DNA from: Mitsuaria sp. 7
GTDB taxonomy: Bacteria > Pseudomonadota > Gammaproteobacteria > Burkholderiales > Burkholderiaceae_C
NCBI RefSeq assembly: GCF_001653795.1
Contig: NZ_CP011514.1
Span: 4,832,727 to 4,896,726 of the forward strand
Direction of reading: 5' to 3'
Length of the DNA: 64,000 bases
Each line of letters begins with the position of its first letter. Positions within the stretch are counted from its first letter, which is position 1. The translations under genes and the position numbers were made by a program. This document shows, in pieces, positions 1-11,432 of the stretch. The notes below the pieces were generated by a model. The model did not search any database. It saw nothing but the letters and a program-made list of their open reading frames with translations, and had not been told where the DNA came from.

Positions 1-2426
<2,426 letters not shown>

Positions 2427-2484
2427 GGCAGCGGCGCTTTTTCTGAGCTGGACGTGAGCTGAGACGAAAGACGGGGCCGCGCAA

Positions 2485-2518
2485 CTCACCGCAACCCCGC
2501 GGAACGCGGGTCGGTGAG
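2485..2518 (-). promoter_or_regulatory. Expression-platform hairpin competing with the SAH pseudoknot
   Basis: CTCACCG (2518-2512) is complementary to CGGTGAG (2491-2485), and inside it CCCGCG/CGCGGG forms a second stem around TTC. The outer arm shares the bases CTC with the riboswitch pseudoknot strand CGCTC, so the two structures cannot fully form together. No U-run follows, so it is not a classical terminator. A switch between pseudoknot and this stem is an inference. Confidence 0.5.
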
Positions 2519-2610
2519 CGCCGTTGTGAGGCGGTGTCCGGGAGTCCGACACCGCCGTTCCGAGCCTGGCGGGCACCCGGGTGACGGGACCTGTCGCAAC
2601 GCTCCTCGGA
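2513..2610 (-). promoter_or_regulatory. SAH riboswitch in the metH leader
   Basis: On the minus strand the leader contains, in order, CCGAGGAGCGTTGCGAC (from 2609), CCAGGCTCGG (2569-2560) and AACGGCGCTC (2525-2516). These are the conserved blocks of the S-adenosylhomocysteine riboswitch: CCGAG pairs with CTCGG as P1, and GAGCG can pair with CGCTC as the pseudoknot. This class normally turns on methionine-cycle genes such as metH and ahcY when SAH accumulates, which fits the downstream gene. A plausible -10 box (TAGAAT, 2673-2668) lies about 60 bases upstream, without a good -35. Identified by motif reading only. Confidence 0.88.
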
Positions 2611-2791
2611 AACCACCGCCGCCGCAGGGGCGCGGGTGCGGCCTTGCTGGGAGCGGGAACAGCGTGCATTCTACCGATCCGGCCCTGGTTTGTTCGTGCC
2701 GTATTGCCTTGCGCGGCCTCGGGCGCCCCTATCCTCGCCGCGGCAACGACACAACAACGACAAGACGACGACACGTCGAAGGGAAGGCACC

Positions 2792-3997
2792 GTGGATCTG
2801 GTCCAACTGCCACCAAACAGCCTGCGCGTGGGACAGGTGCTGACGTTCTCGCTGCGCGACGCGGCGGGACATCTGCTGTTCGCCTCCGGGCACGCGCTGC
2901 CCGACACGCCGCAGGTCCGCGACCTGCTGGCCCGCGGCCCGTTCGTGCAGGCGCACGAGACGCGCGAGTACCAGCGCGCGCTCGCCCACAAGCTCGACAC
3001 GATGATGCTGCAGGGCGCGTCGATGTCGGCGCTGGCCAACGCGACCGCCGAATACAAGCCCACGCGGCCGATGCCGATGCCGCAGCAGACCGCGCCGGCG
3101 CACACCGCCATCTGGGCCGACCTGCAATGGCATGCGCAGCAGGTGCTGCGCGATCCGCGACGGCCGGAGTTCCTGCTGCGGCTGACGGAGCTGCTGGACA
3201 AGGTGCTGGCGCGGTTGACGCAGCAGCCGGACGCCTCGCTCGCGATGCTGGTGCACGACGCCGGCCAGGAGCCGCTGCAGTACAGCGCGCGGCATGCGCT
3301 GCTGTCGCTGGCGCTGGTGGAGATGACCACGCGCCAGCTCGGCTGGGGCGAAGGCCGGCGCCGCACGCTCGGCCTGGCGGCGCTGACGATGAACCTGGAC
3401 AGCGGCGCGCAGCAGGACCAGCACGCGATGCGTCCGGAATCACTCGGCGACGCGCAGCGCGAACAGCTCGCCGGCCACGGCGACCGCGCGGCGGCGACGC
3501 TGCTGGCGATCGGCGTCGACGACGAGGACTGGCTGACCGCCGTGCGTCTGCATCACGACGCCGGTCCGGGGCCGCTGGCCGGCCGTTCCGACGGCGAGTT
3601 GATGGCGCGACTGCTGCGACGCGCCGACGTCTACGGCGCGCGCCTGAGCCCGCGGCGCAGCCGCCGGCCGCTGTCCGCGGCGCAGGCGGCGAGGGCGGTC
3701 TACCTCGACGAACTCCAGCAACCGGACGAAGCCGGCGCCGCGCTCATCAAGGCGATCGGGCTCTATCCGCCGGGCTCGCTCGTCAGGCTCGCCAACGGCG
3801 AGGAGGGCATGGTGCTCAAGCGCGGCCACAGCGCCAACGCGCCGCTGGTGGCCTCGCTGCTCGGTCGCAGCGGCACGCCGCTGACCTCGCCGGTGCTGCG
3901 CGACACGCGGCTGCAGGCGCAGGCCATCACGGCCAGCCTCGCGCCGCATGAGATCCGCCTGCGGATCAACATGGACACGATGCTGAAGTTGTACTGA
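2792..3997 (+). CDS. Degenerate HD-domain (HD-GYP-like) protein
   Basis: 401 residues from a GTG start, chosen because GGGAAGG sits 5 bases upstream; the open frame extends further 5' without a good start. The middle resembles the HD-GYP phosphodiesterase core: a conserved His in YSARHALL, a helix where HD-GYP proteins have the HD dyad, and a later HHD in VRLHHDAG. At the dyad position the sequence reads TMNLDSG, so the metal-binding His-Asp pair is missing, and no GYP motif is seen. It is therefore probably not an active cyclic-di-GMP phosphodiesterase; a binding or regulatory role is possible. It lies between the two metH halves on the opposite strand, converging on the N-terminal half. Confidence 0.72.
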   Translation: MDLVQLPPNSLRVGQVLTFSLRDAAGHLLFASGHALPDTPQVRDLLARGPFVQAHETREYQRALAHKLDTMMLQGASMSALANATAEYKPTRPMPMPQQTAPAHTAIWADLQWHAQQVLRDPRRPEFLLRLTELLDKVLARLTQQPDASLAMLVHDAGQEPLQYSARHALLSLALVEMTTRQLGWGEGRRRTLGLAALTMNLDSGAQQDQHAMRPESLGDAQREQLAGHGDRAAATLLAIGVDDEDWLTAVRLHHDAGPGPLAGRSDGELMARLLRRADVYGARLSPRRSRRPLSAAQAARAVYLDELQQPDEAGAALIKAIGLYPPGSLVRLANGEEGMVLKRGHSANAPLVASLLGRSGTPLTSPVLRDTRLQAQAITASLAPHEIRLRINMDTMLKLY

Positions 3998-4000
3998 GGC

Positions 4001-5089
4001 TCAGATCTCTTCGGCGACCAGCCCGCTGAACAGCTTGCTGCCCCAGCGGCGCGGCTGGTAGGCGGAGACCTTCTGCGCGATCGCCCGGATGTGGTCCGGC
4101 GTCGTGCCGCAGCAGCCGCCCGCGATGTTCAGGAAACCCGCGGCGGCGAACTCGCCGACCAGGCGACCGGTCACGTCCGGCGTCTCGTCGAAGCCGGTAT
4201 CGCTCATCGGGTTGGGCAGGCCGGCGTTCGGGTAGCAGGAGATCGGCGTGTCGCCGGCCGCCTTCGAGAGTTCCTCGATGTAGGGCCGCATCAGCGCCGC
4301 GCCCAGCGCGCAGTTCAAGCCGATGGCCAGCGGCTGCGCGTGCCGCACCGAGTGCCAGAACGCCGTCACCGTCTGCCCCGACAGGATGCGGCCCGACGCG
4401 TCGGTCACCGTGCCGGAGATGATCACCGGCAGGCGTTCGCCGGTGTCGTCCATCAGTTCGTCGACCGCGAAGATCGCGGCCTTGGCGTTCAGCGTGTCGA
4501 AGATGGTCTCGATCAGGAACAGGTCGACGCCGCCTTCCAGCAGCGCCTTGGCCTGGTCGTAGTACGCCGCGCGCAGGGTGTCGAAGTCGACGTTGCGCGC
4601 GCCGGGGTCGTTGACGTCCGGGCTGATCGAGGCGGTGCGCGGCGTCGGGCCGAGCGCCCCGGCCGCGAAGCGCGGCTTGTCCGGCGTGCTGAACGCGTCG
4701 CAGGCCTCGCGCGCCAGCCGGGCGGCGGCGACGTTCATCTCGTAGGCATAGTCCTGGAGGCCGTAGTCCTCCTGCGCCACGCTGGTCGTGCCGAAGGTGT
4801 TGGTCTCGATGATGTCGGCGCCGGCCTCGAGGTACTGGCGGTGGATCTCGCTGATGACCTCGGGCTTGGTCATCACCAGCAGGTCGTTGTTGCCCTTGAG
4901 GTCCTTCGGATGATCGGCGAAGCGCGCGCCGCGGAAGTCGGCTTCCGTCAGCTTGTAGCGCTGGATCATCGTGCCCATCGCGCCGTCCAGGACGGCGATG
5001 CGCTTGGCCAGGATGGCGGGCAAGGCGGCACCGCGGGTATAGACCACGGGACGGGCGACGACGGGACGGGCGGAGCTCGGGGCATTCAT
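4001..5089 (-). CDS. metH: Methionine synthase, homocysteine-binding N-terminal part
   Basis: 362 residues forming a single homocysteine S-methyltransferase domain. It begins the family pattern with [13 protein letters not shown] and carries the zinc-ligand cysteines: one in GLNCALG (about residue 260) and the pair in [10 protein letters not shown] (about residue 325). It must work together with the separately encoded pterin/cobalamin half at the left edge. ATG at 5087-5089 is preferred over an upstream in-frame ATG because homology begins near it. It is the last gene of a leftward run (7442 to 4001) with short or overlapping junctions, so it is probably co-transcribed with the PPOX, DUF4197 and FAH genes. 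No SAH riboswitch was seen in front of this half. Confidence 0.95.
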   Translation of the reverse strand: MNAPSSARPVVARPVVYTRGAALPAILAKRIAVLDGAMGTMIQRYKLTEADFRGARFADHPKDLKGNNDLLVMTKPEVISEIHRQYLEAGADIIETNTFGTTSVAQEDYGLQDYAYEMNVAAARLAREACDAFSTPDKPRFAAGALGPTPRTASISPDVNDPGARNVDFDTLRAAYYDQAKALLEGGVDLFLIETIFDTLNAKAAIFAVDELMDDTGERLPVIISGTVTDASGRILSGQTVTAFWHSVRHAQPLAIGLNCALGAALMRPYIEELSKAAGDTPISCYPNAGLPNPMSDTGFDETPDVTGRLVGEFAAAGFLNIAGGCCGTTPDHIRAIAQKVSAYQPRRWGSKLFSGLVAEEI

Positions 5090-5111
5090 GGCCCCGATTG
5101 TAGGAAACCCG

Positions 5112-5744
5112 TCAATACATCGTGCGGCGCTGGCGTTCTTCCAGTTCGGCGTCATAGGCGGCGCCGTCGACCGCCGCGCTCAGGCCGGCGAGGATGGACC
5201 CCGTCGACGGCAGCGTGGTGCGCTCGACATGGCGGGCCGGATTCCACAACTCCGAACGCTTCACCGCCCGCGCGCACTGGAAGAAGACCGAGTGCACCTC
5301 GATCACCAGCACCGACTTCGGCAACTGGCCCTCGACCGCGAAGCGCTCCCGCAGCGCCGGCGAGGCGCTGATGCGGCCCACGCCGTTCACGCGCAGGCAT
5401 TCGCCGATGCCCGGGATCAGGAACAGCAGCGCCAGCGACGGATCGTGGATCAGGTTGCGCAGGCTGTCGATGCGATGGTTGCCGCGACGGTCGGGCAGCA
5501 GCAGCGTCCTGGGATCGGCGACTTCGATGAAGCCGGGCGCGTCGCCGCGCGGCGAGGTGTCGAGTCCATGCGGCCCGCGCGTCGCAAGGATCGCGAACGG
5601 CGAGGCTTCAATGAACGGCCGGTACAGCGGGTGGACGTGGTCGCATTCCTTGTCCAGCGTGGCGGGCGCGGTGGGTGCCTCGTAGACCGTCCGCAGCGCG
5701 TCGACGGTCGCCAGGTCGTGCGAGCGGTCCAGCCACGCGCTCAT
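5112..5744 (-). CDS. Pyridoxamine 5'-phosphate oxidase family (PPOX) flavoprotein
   Basis: 210 residues with the split-barrel flavin-binding pattern of the MSMEG_1061-type PPOX group: [21 protein letters not shown] near residue 50, then a segment with [17 protein letters not shown] and [16 protein letters not shown]. Such proteins bind FMN or related cofactors and catalyse redox reactions on small molecules; the substrate here cannot be read from sequence. Its ATG overlaps the stop of the DUF4197 gene (ATGA), indicating translational coupling, and the N-terminal metH half follows after 22 bases. Confidence 0.86.
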   Translation of the reverse strand: MSAWLDRSHDLATVDALRTVYEAPTAPATLDKECDHVHPLYRPFIEASPFAILATRGPHGLDTSPRGDAPGFIEVADPRTLLLPDRRGNHRIDSLRNLIHDPSLALLFLIPGIGECLRVNGVGRISASPALRERFAVEGQLPKSVLVIEVHSVFFQCARAVKRSELWNPARHVERTTLPSTGSILAGLSAAVDGAAYDAELEERQRRTMY

Positions 5745-6418
5745 CCGCCGAAGACCTTCTTCAGGATGGCGCTGCCGGTGGAGACCGGGTCCTGGCGGAT
5801 CTTCTTCTCCTCCTGGCCGATCATGAAGTACAGGCCGTCCAGCGCCTTGTCGGTGACGTAGCCCTGCAGGTTGGCGTCTTCCTTGCGGATGAGCCCGAAG
5901 CCCGAGGCCTTGCCGGCCACCGCGTTGTACTTCTCGCTCAGCGACTGGCGCTCGGTCGCCTTGGTCACGATGGGCAGGAACTTCGTCGACAGCGGCGAGC
6001 GGGTCTTCTCCTCGAAGAACTGCGTCACCGCGTTGTCGCCGCCGCGCACGATCTTCACCGCGTCCTCGACGCTGATGTTGCGCACGGTGCTCACCAGCAG
6101 CTGACGCGCCTCGGGCATCGCCTGCTCGGCGGCGCGGTTCATCGAGGTGATCAGGTCGTCGATGCGCTTGCCCTGGCCGGTCGTGCGCAGCAGGCGTGCG
6201 GCGTCCTTGAGGGCACCAGGCAATTCGATCTTCACTTGCGGGTTGCCGAGGAAGCCATCGGTGCGTCCCAGGTTCGCGAGCGCCGCCTGGGCGCCACGTT
6301 CGAGCGCGGCGCGCACGCCGGAGGCGGCGTCGCCCTCGCTCAGGCTCAGCGCCATCGCCCAGGGCGAGGCGCAGCCCGCGCCCAGCAGGGCGATCAGGTC
6401 ACGGCGAAGCAGGGTCAT
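5741..6418 (-). CDS. DUF4197 domain protein, exported
   Basis: 225 residues. The N-terminus (MTLLRRDLIALLGAGCASPWAMA) is signal-like, with an arginine pair and a small-residue cleavage region. The mature part matches DUF4197: GVRAALERGAQAALANLG, the central SVEDAVKIVRGGDNAVTQFF and the end LDGLYFMIGQEEKKIRQDP. Function is unknown; members are periplasmic or envelope proteins. The start at 6416-6418 is supported by AGGAGA 6 bases upstream. It overlaps the end of the FAH gene by 20 bases, and its stop overlaps the PPOX start. Confidence 0.88.
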   Translation of the reverse strand: MTLLRRDLIALLGAGCASPWAMALSLSEGDAASGVRAALERGAQAALANLGRTDGFLGNPQVKIELPGALKDAARLLRTTGQGKRIDDLITSMNRAAEQAMPEARQLLVSTVRNISVEDAVKIVRGGDNAVTQFFEEKTRSPLSTKFLPIVTKATERQSLSEKYNAVAGKASGFGLIRKEDANLQGYVTDKALDGLYFMIGQEEKKIRQDPVSTGSAILKKVFGG

Positions 6419-7442
6419 CGGTGTCTCCTTCTTGAGCGTCAGGGGCTGCCGTCTCGACGGCGTCGGGGGTCGCCTCGGCAGCGTCGTTCGAGGGTTCGTC
6501 CGTGGCGTCCTCGTCGATGCCGGCGTCGTCCGACGCTGCATCTTCCGACTCCGCGAGGTCCATGTCGATGGCACCGAACGGGCCCGGGCCGTCGCCGAGC
6601 TTGAACTCGATGCGCAGGCTGTCGCCGGGTTCGAGCGACACCGGCTTGCCGAGCACCGGCGTGCCCGCGCCCACCAGCGTGCCGGCACGCAGCGGCCGGT
6701 TGAGGGCGGCCTCGGCGAGCAGGTCGCCGAAGGACCATTTCATGCCGGTCTTCGCGTCGACGACCGCCTGCTTGCGCCCGTTGCGCATGACCTGCAGCTG
6801 CAGCGCCGCGCGTCCGAGGTACCAGGCGCCGGGCAGTTCGTCCGGCGTGACGGCGACCGGCGCGAACTGCAGCGCGGGGCGGCTGTGCAGTGCGGGCCAG
6901 CCGTTGGCGAGTTCTTCCTGCTGCACCGGCCGCAGCACCCAGTCGCTGACCAGCATCAGCAACCGGATCGATTCCAGCGCCTCCGACGGCACCGCGCCCT
7001 GCGCCAGGTCGCCGGTCAGCGCGGCGAGCTGCGGCTCGGGCTCCAGGCCGGGCGTGCGCAGGTCCAGCAGTTCGGTGGGGCCGAGCAGCGCCTCGGCGCC
7101 GCCCGCGCGCAGCAGCGGGGCGCTGAGGCGCTCCGGCCACGCGAGGCCGCGCTCGCGCAAGGCCTGACCCTGCTCGGGATAGGCCTCGCCGGCGATCCAG
7201 CCGGCCAGACGCGGCAGCGGGGCCAGGCATTGCTTGGGGTCGAACGCGAACCCGTGCCGCGCCCGGCCGTGGTTCAGCGACTGCGACAGCGTCTCGAGTT
7301 GAGGCGCCATGAAATTCCAGTCGTCCAGCACCTGTTGCAGGCGCGTGGCGATGCCGTTGGCATAGCATGCCTGGCTCAGGTCTCGCGACACGACCACCAG
7401 TTGGCCGTCGCGGGATCCGTCGCGGTAGGTTGCGAGTTTCAT
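6399..7442 (-). CDS. Fumarylacetoacetate hydrolase (FAH) family protein with acidic tail
   Basis: 347 residues. The pattern MKLATYRDGSRDGQLVVVSRDL at the start and the core with GPTELLDLRTPGLEPEPQLAALTGDL and MKWSFGDLLAEAALNRPLRAGTLVGAGT place it in the FAH/2-keto-4-pentenoate hydratase superfamily, metal-dependent C-C hydrolases or decarboxylases. The substrate is not evident. Unusually, the last ~60 residues are a low-complexity Asp/Glu/Ala/Pro tail that is not part of the fold and that covers the translation start of the next gene. First gene of the leftward run that ends in metH; the rightward gene at 7444 diverges from it with only one base between the start codons. Confidence 0.85.
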   Translation of the reverse strand: MKLATYRDGSRDGQLVVVSRDLSQACYANGIATRLQQVLDDWNFMAPQLETLSQSLNHGRARHGFAFDPKQCLAPLPRLAGWIAGEAYPEQGQALRERGLAWPERLSAPLLRAGGAEALLGPTELLDLRTPGLEPEPQLAALTGDLAQGAVPSEALESIRLLMLVSDWVLRPVQQEELANGWPALHSRPALQFAPVAVTPDELPGAWYLGRAALQLQVMRNGRKQAVVDAKTGMKWSFGDLLAEAALNRPLRAGTLVGAGTPVLGKPVSLEPGDSLRIEFKLGDGPGPFGAIDMDLAESEDAASDDAGIDEDATDEPSNDAAEATPDAVETAAPDAQEGDTDDPASP

Positions 7443-7443
7443 C

Positions 7444-8376
7444 GTGGTGTTCGGACAGTCATTCGTCGGGCGATCGTTGGCGGCATTTTCACCTCAGGAG
7501 CGGGTCGCGTTCGCCACGGCCGTCGCAGGGGCGCTGATGCTGCATGCGGGAGCGATAGTCGCGCTCTCCGATCGCGGACTGCCGCGGGCGATCGACACGC
7601 CGGTGGTGACGGCCCGCGTCATCGACGCACCACGTCCACCGCCCCCGCCGAAGGCCGAACCGGTCGCGCCCGTGGTCGCTCCGCCGATCGTGCGGCGCAC
7701 GGTCTCGCGCCCTGCGCTCCCACCCAAACCAAGGCCCCCTGCCGAGACCCGTCCCGTGCCCGCGCTGCTGGCGCTGCCGCTGCGCGGCGACGGCGCGCTC
7801 GCCTACGCGTTCGTCATCGACGGCCGACCCGGTGAGGCCGCCCTGAGCTTCCACATCGGCAACGGCCGCTACGACATCACGCTCGAACGCCGCGCGGGCG
7901 ACCGTGAACTGCCGGTCTGGCGCAGCGAAGGGCGCGTCGGTCCGCAAGGTTTGCAGCCGGAACGACACCGCGTGTCGCGCCAGGGCCGCGAGCGCGAGCT
8001 GCAGATCTTCGACCGGGACGCCGCGCGGCCGGTTCTCCTTGTAGGCGCGCGCGCCTTTGCCCTGTCGGCGGGCACGCAGGACCGGCTGTCGTGGTGGCTG
8101 CAGCTGGCCGCGATGATGGCCGCGGAACCGGCGCCCTACGTGGGGCAACGTCTGCGCGTGCCGGTGGCCGGTCCCGCGGGCGTCAACGACTGGGATTTCG
8201 AGGTGCGCGCGCGCGACGGCGACCGGTGGCTCCTGCGCCGCGATCTCGCGCAAGGTGCCGGCCGTCCGGCACTGCAATGGTCGGTCTGGCTCGATGGGCG
8301 GCGGGGTTTCCTGGCGGTCGACCTGCGCTTCAGTCTGGACGACGACGAGCAGTGGGCGCTCCGCTTGCTGGAGTGA
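7444..8376 (+). CDS. DUF3108-like envelope protein
   Basis: Up to 310 residues. An N-terminal hydrophobic segment (about residues 23-45) is followed by a Pro-rich linker (about 60-110) and a C-terminal beta-rich domain with WRSEGRVGPQGLQPERHRVSRQG and a series of Arg/Asp-rich strands, resembling DUF3108 proteins. This suggests an inner-membrane-anchored periplasmic protein, similar in layout to TonB-like anchors with a Pro-rich spacer, but no TonB domain was recognised. The GTG at 7444 is the longest start; no strong ribosome binding site supports it, and the next in-frame ATG lies inside the hydrophobic segment, so the true start is uncertain. Confidence 0.65.
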   Translation: MVFGQSFVGRSLAAFSPQERVAFATAVAGALMLHAGAIVALSDRGLPRAIDTPVVTARVIDAPRPPPPPKAEPVAPVVAPPIVRRTVSRPALPPKPRPPAETRPVPALLALPLRGDGALAYAFVIDGRPGEAALSFHIGNGRYDITLERRAGDRELPVWRSEGRVGPQGLQPERHRVSRQGRERELQIFDRDAARPVLLVGARAFALSAGTQDRLSWWLQLAAMMAAEPAPYVGQRLRVPVAGPAGVNDWDFEVRARDGDRWLLRRDLAQGAGRPALQWSVWLDGRRGFLAVDLRFSLDDDEQWALRLLE

Positions 8377-8594
8377 GCGGGTCAGCCGCGCACATGTCCG
8401 CTTGACCTCGATCCCGTGTGTGCGCGTTACGGTTCGTATATCCGTGAAACCTTGTGCGGTTGGCACCACAAATGCTTGAGACACGGTCAGCGTGTTCCGC
8501 AAGTTCTGCCACCATGGGTCATGGCCTGGGTTGGGAGCGACGGGTCTTGAATCTGTCGCAACAGGCCATAACTCCTCCAACCAAGGAGTCCTTC

Positions 8595-8900
8595 ATGCAC
8601 ATGCTCTACGACTCACCGAGCTACATCGTCGTCCAGTTCGATGTACCGGTCGCTCCGTCCGCTGGCGATGCTGCGCACGCCGCCCAGGTGGACCACACCA
8701 ACCTTCCCTCGCTGCAGCGTGACGGCTTCGAGATCGTCGACAAGTTCACCCGCAAGGAAATCTTCATCGAGGGCGCTCTCGCCCAGACCTTCCAGGAGGG
8801 CGTGGAAGCGCTCATCGAACAGGGTCCCGACGTCGACGACCTCGACGCCTTCATCGCGCAATACGCGAACCTGGGCCAGCAGCCCGTGATCATGCATTGA
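8595..8900 (+). CDS. DUF3567 family protein
   Basis: 101 residues. Matches the small, strongly conserved betaproteobacterial DUF3567 family: start MHMLYDSPSYIVVQFD, centre GFEIVDKFTRKEIFIEG, end QPVIMH. Function unknown; the protein is cytosolic by sequence. The ATG at 8595 is chosen because AAGGAG lies 6 bases upstream and the family begins with this Met, although the frame is open further 5'. A small hairpin (CCGGGG/CCCCGG, 8903-8920) follows the stop and may help termination. Confidence 0.93.
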   Translation: MHMLYDSPSYIVVQFDVPVAPSAGDAAHAAQVDHTNLPSLQRDGFEIVDKFTRKEIFIEGALAQTFQEGVEALIEQGPDVDDLDAFIAQYANLGQQPVIMH

Positions 8901-8901
8901 T

Positions 8902-8921
8902 CCCGGGGCTTGTCCCCCGGC
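8902..8921 (+). terminator. Possible weak terminator after DUF3567 gene
   Basis: CCGGGG, a 5-base loop and CCCCGG form a short GC-rich hairpin immediately after the stop. No T-run follows, so intrinsic termination is doubtful. Confidence 0.3.
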
Positions 8922-8981
8922 CTTCCCTGCGCCAAGATCGTGCGGCGCGCCCCGTTCAGGGGTGGTCCCCCCGCACAAACC

Positions 8982-11351
8982 ATGGCCAAGCGCTCGCAGC
9001 TTCCGCTGGACTCTCCGGGCCTGTCCGACAGCCCGGTGCTGGACCGCATGTGCTCGCACTTCGTGCTGACGCTGACGGTCCGCCACGCCAACCGCTTCAA
9101 TCCCCGCCGCGATCTCAGCGGCCTGCTCGCGCTGACCGCGCGTCATCTGGTCTGGCCGCCGCAGGTGCTGTCGCGCGTGCGCGGCTATCTGGCGCGGCGT
9201 TGCGTGGGCCACGCGCTGTGGGCCGGCCATGACCGGCTGGGCGATGCCGCCTTCCTCGCCCGCCACGGTGTCTGGCGCGGACCCTTCGCCGAGGGCACGC
9301 TGTTCTTCTACCTCGACGAATACATCAAGGACGCGCCCAAGGACCTGCTGGCGCTGCTGTCCTGCACCTGCGACGCCCTCGACGGCCAGTTGCGGAGCCG
9401 GTCCACGCTGGTGGAGCAGAACATCGACGTCCTCGGGCGGCTGCTGCAGCTGAACGCCGCCGAGCGCGCGCTGCTGCTCTACGGCACGCTGGCGCGATAT
9501 CAGCGCGAGCTGCGCGGCGCCCTGGTCGAGTTCAAGGTCAACACCGCGCAGGAAGCCTTCGCCGCGATCGCGGAGGTGGCCGGCGTCGATCCGCATGAGG
9601 TGGCCGACGCGCTGCGCGCCGGCTCGCGGCTGGAGCGGGTCGGCATGATCGAGAACCTGATCGCCGAACACAACATCACCGACCTCTCCGACCTGATGAA
9701 GGTCAGCGAGCAACTGCCGCCGGTGCTGATGCGCGCCTATGACGGACCGCAGGACCTGATGGCCGTCTTCACGCGCCCGGTGACGCCGAGCCCGCTGCAG
9801 CGTGCCGACTTCGACTTCATCGCCGAGGACGTGACGCTGCTCGCAACGCTGCTTCGCCAGGCGGTGGCGCAGGGTCAGGCCGGCGTGAACGTGCTGCTCT
9901 ACGGCCCGCCGGGCACCGGCAAGACGGAACTGGCGAAGGTCGCGGCGCGCGAGGCCGGTCTGAGCCTGTACGAAGTCGAATACGCCGACCGCGACGGCAA
10001 CGCGCTGAGCGGCCGCGACCGCTACCGCTCGCTGCAGATCAGCCAGGTGTTCCTGAAGGCGAGCCGCGACGTCGCGCTGCTGTTCGACGAGGTCGAGGAC
10101 GTCTTCCCGCACCTGAGCGGCGACACCGCGCATCTGATGGCCCGGCTCGACGCGGCGCTGGAGGTGCCCGCGACCATGACCGTCAACGGCAAGGCCTGGG
10201 TCAACCAGATCCTGGAGACCAACCCCGTCCCGGTGCTGTGGATCACCAACCGCATCGAGCACATCGACCCCGCGTTCCGGCGCCGCTTCCAGTACCACCT
10301 GGAGCTGACCTCGCCGCCGCCCGGCGCGCGGCTGGGGCTGGTGCGCAAGGCGCTCGAGGAATTGCCGGTGCCCGAGGGCTTCGCCGAACGTCTGTCCGAA
10401 CGTCGCGGCCTGACGCCGGCGCAGGTCCGTACCGCCGTGCGTTTCGCGCGGCTGGCGGGCAGCGGGCGCAGGGACGTCCCGGACAGCGCGAATGCCGATG
10501 CCGATGCGGCTTCCGATGTCCATGCCGATGCGGACGAACGGGCCGCCTTCAACGAACGCCTCATCAGCCGGCAGCTGCTGCACGCCGACAAGGCGCTCGG
10601 CCTGGTCGACGCGTCGCCCCAGGCGCGGCCGGCGGCGACGCGCTACTCGCTCGACCTCATCCACTGCGAATGCCGCTTCGCGCTGCCGCGCCTGATCGAG
10701 GCGCTGCGACGCCGCGGCATGGGCAGCCTGTGCTTCCACGGCCCGCCGGGCAGCGGCAAGACCGCGCTGGCGGAACACATCGCCGCGGAGCTGCAACGGC
10801 CGCTGATGGTGAGGCTGGCCAGCGACCTGATGTCCAAGTACGTCGGCGAGACGGAGCAGAACATGGCCCGCATGTTCGAGACCGCCGCCGCCGAGGGCGC
10901 GCTGCTGCTGCTGGACGAGGCCGACAGTTTCCTGCGCAGCCGCCGCAGCGCCGAACGGCATTACGAGGTCAGCGAGGTGAACGAGATGCTGGCCGGCATG
11001 GAGCGCCATGCCGGCCTCTTCATCTGCACGACCAACGCCTTCGACGACCTGGACGAGGCCGCCTTGCGCCGCTTCAGCTTCAAGATCCGCTTCAAGGCGC
11101 TGCGGCCGGACCAGCGGCTGACGATGTTCGAGCGCGAAGCCGGCGTGCCGCCGGACGAGTCGCACGCGGACCGGCTGGGCGCGCTGGACGCGTTGACGCT
11201 CGGCGACTTCGCCGCGGTGCGGCAGCAGGCCGAGATCCTCGGCGAGGCGCTGTCGCCCGACGAGTTCATGACCTTGCTCGAGGCCGAGCATCGCGTGAAG
11301 CCGGAAGTCCGCCAGCGGCGACCGATGGGCTTCCGCGCGGGCGAGACCTGA
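8982..11351 (+). CDS. Two-domain AAA+ ATPase
   Basis: 789 residues from ATG 8982. It has two AAA modules: Walker A GPPGTGKTEL near residue 308 with a Walker B LLFDEVEDVF, and a second Walker A GPPGSGKTAL near residue 587 with LLLLDEADSFL and arginine fingers (RRFSFKIRF). The ~300-residue N-terminal region is helical and family-specific. Between the AAA modules lies a short Asp/Ala-rich stretch encoded by imperfect GAT-GCC repeats. Likely an ATP-driven remodelling or unfolding protein; similar double-AAA proteins occur in proteobacteria without an assigned substrate. Not ClpB or FtsH: no matching accessory domains or protease motif. Confidence 0.85.
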   Translation: MAKRSQLPLDSPGLSDSPVLDRMCSHFVLTLTVRHANRFNPRRDLSGLLALTARHLVWPPQVLSRVRGYLARRCVGHALWAGHDRLGDAAFLARHGVWRGPFAEGTLFFYLDEYIKDAPKDLLALLSCTCDALDGQLRSRSTLVEQNIDVLGRLLQLNAAERALLLYGTLARYQRELRGALVEFKVNTAQEAFAAIAEVAGVDPHEVADALRAGSRLERVGMIENLIAEHNITDLSDLMKVSEQLPPVLMRAYDGPQDLMAVFTRPVTPSPLQRADFDFIAEDVTLLATLLRQAVAQGQAGVNVLLYGPPGTGKTELAKVAAREAGLSLYEVEYADRDGNALSGRDRYRSLQISQVFLKASRDVALLFDEVEDVFPHLSGDTAHLMARLDAALEVPATMTVNGKAWVNQILETNPVPVLWITNRIEHIDPAFRRRFQYHLELTSPPPGARLGLVRKALEELPVPEGFAERLSERRGLTPAQVRTAVRFARLAGSGRRDVPDSANADADAASDVHADADERAAFNERLISRQLLHADKALGLVDASPQARPAATRYSLDLIHCECRFALPRLIEALRRRGMGSLCFHGPPGSGKTALAEHIAAELQRPLMVRLASDLMSKYVGETEQNMARMFETAAAEGALLLLDEADSFLRSRRSAERHYEVSEVNEMLAGMERHAGLFICTTNAFDDLDEAALRRFSFKIRFKALRPDQRLTMFEREAGVPPDESHADRLGALDALTLGDFAAVRQQAEILGEALSPDEFMTLLEAEHRVKPEVRQRRPMGFRAGET

Positions 11352-11432
11352 CCCCCGCCGCTGTCGATCGCCCTTCCCTCCCCCATCGGCGGGTACACCG
11401 CTCGACCCGGACCGACCCGGTTCTATGGCATC

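Larger units (their letters stand above)
2427..2791. other. Intergenic region between divergent genes
   Basis: This 365-base gap holds the leader of the left metH gene (minus strand, riboswitch at 2513-2610) and the upstream region of the rightward HD-domain gene. No protein gene was supported here. Apart from the riboswitch, its companion hairpin and the AGGGAAGG ribosome binding site at 2780-2787, no further element was recognised. Confidence 0.7.

Noticed and set aside
2427..2660. Cobalamin riboswitch, expected before a B12-dependent enzyme
   Set aside because: No B12-box-like sequence was found, whereas all conserved SAH-riboswitch blocks are present in the right order.
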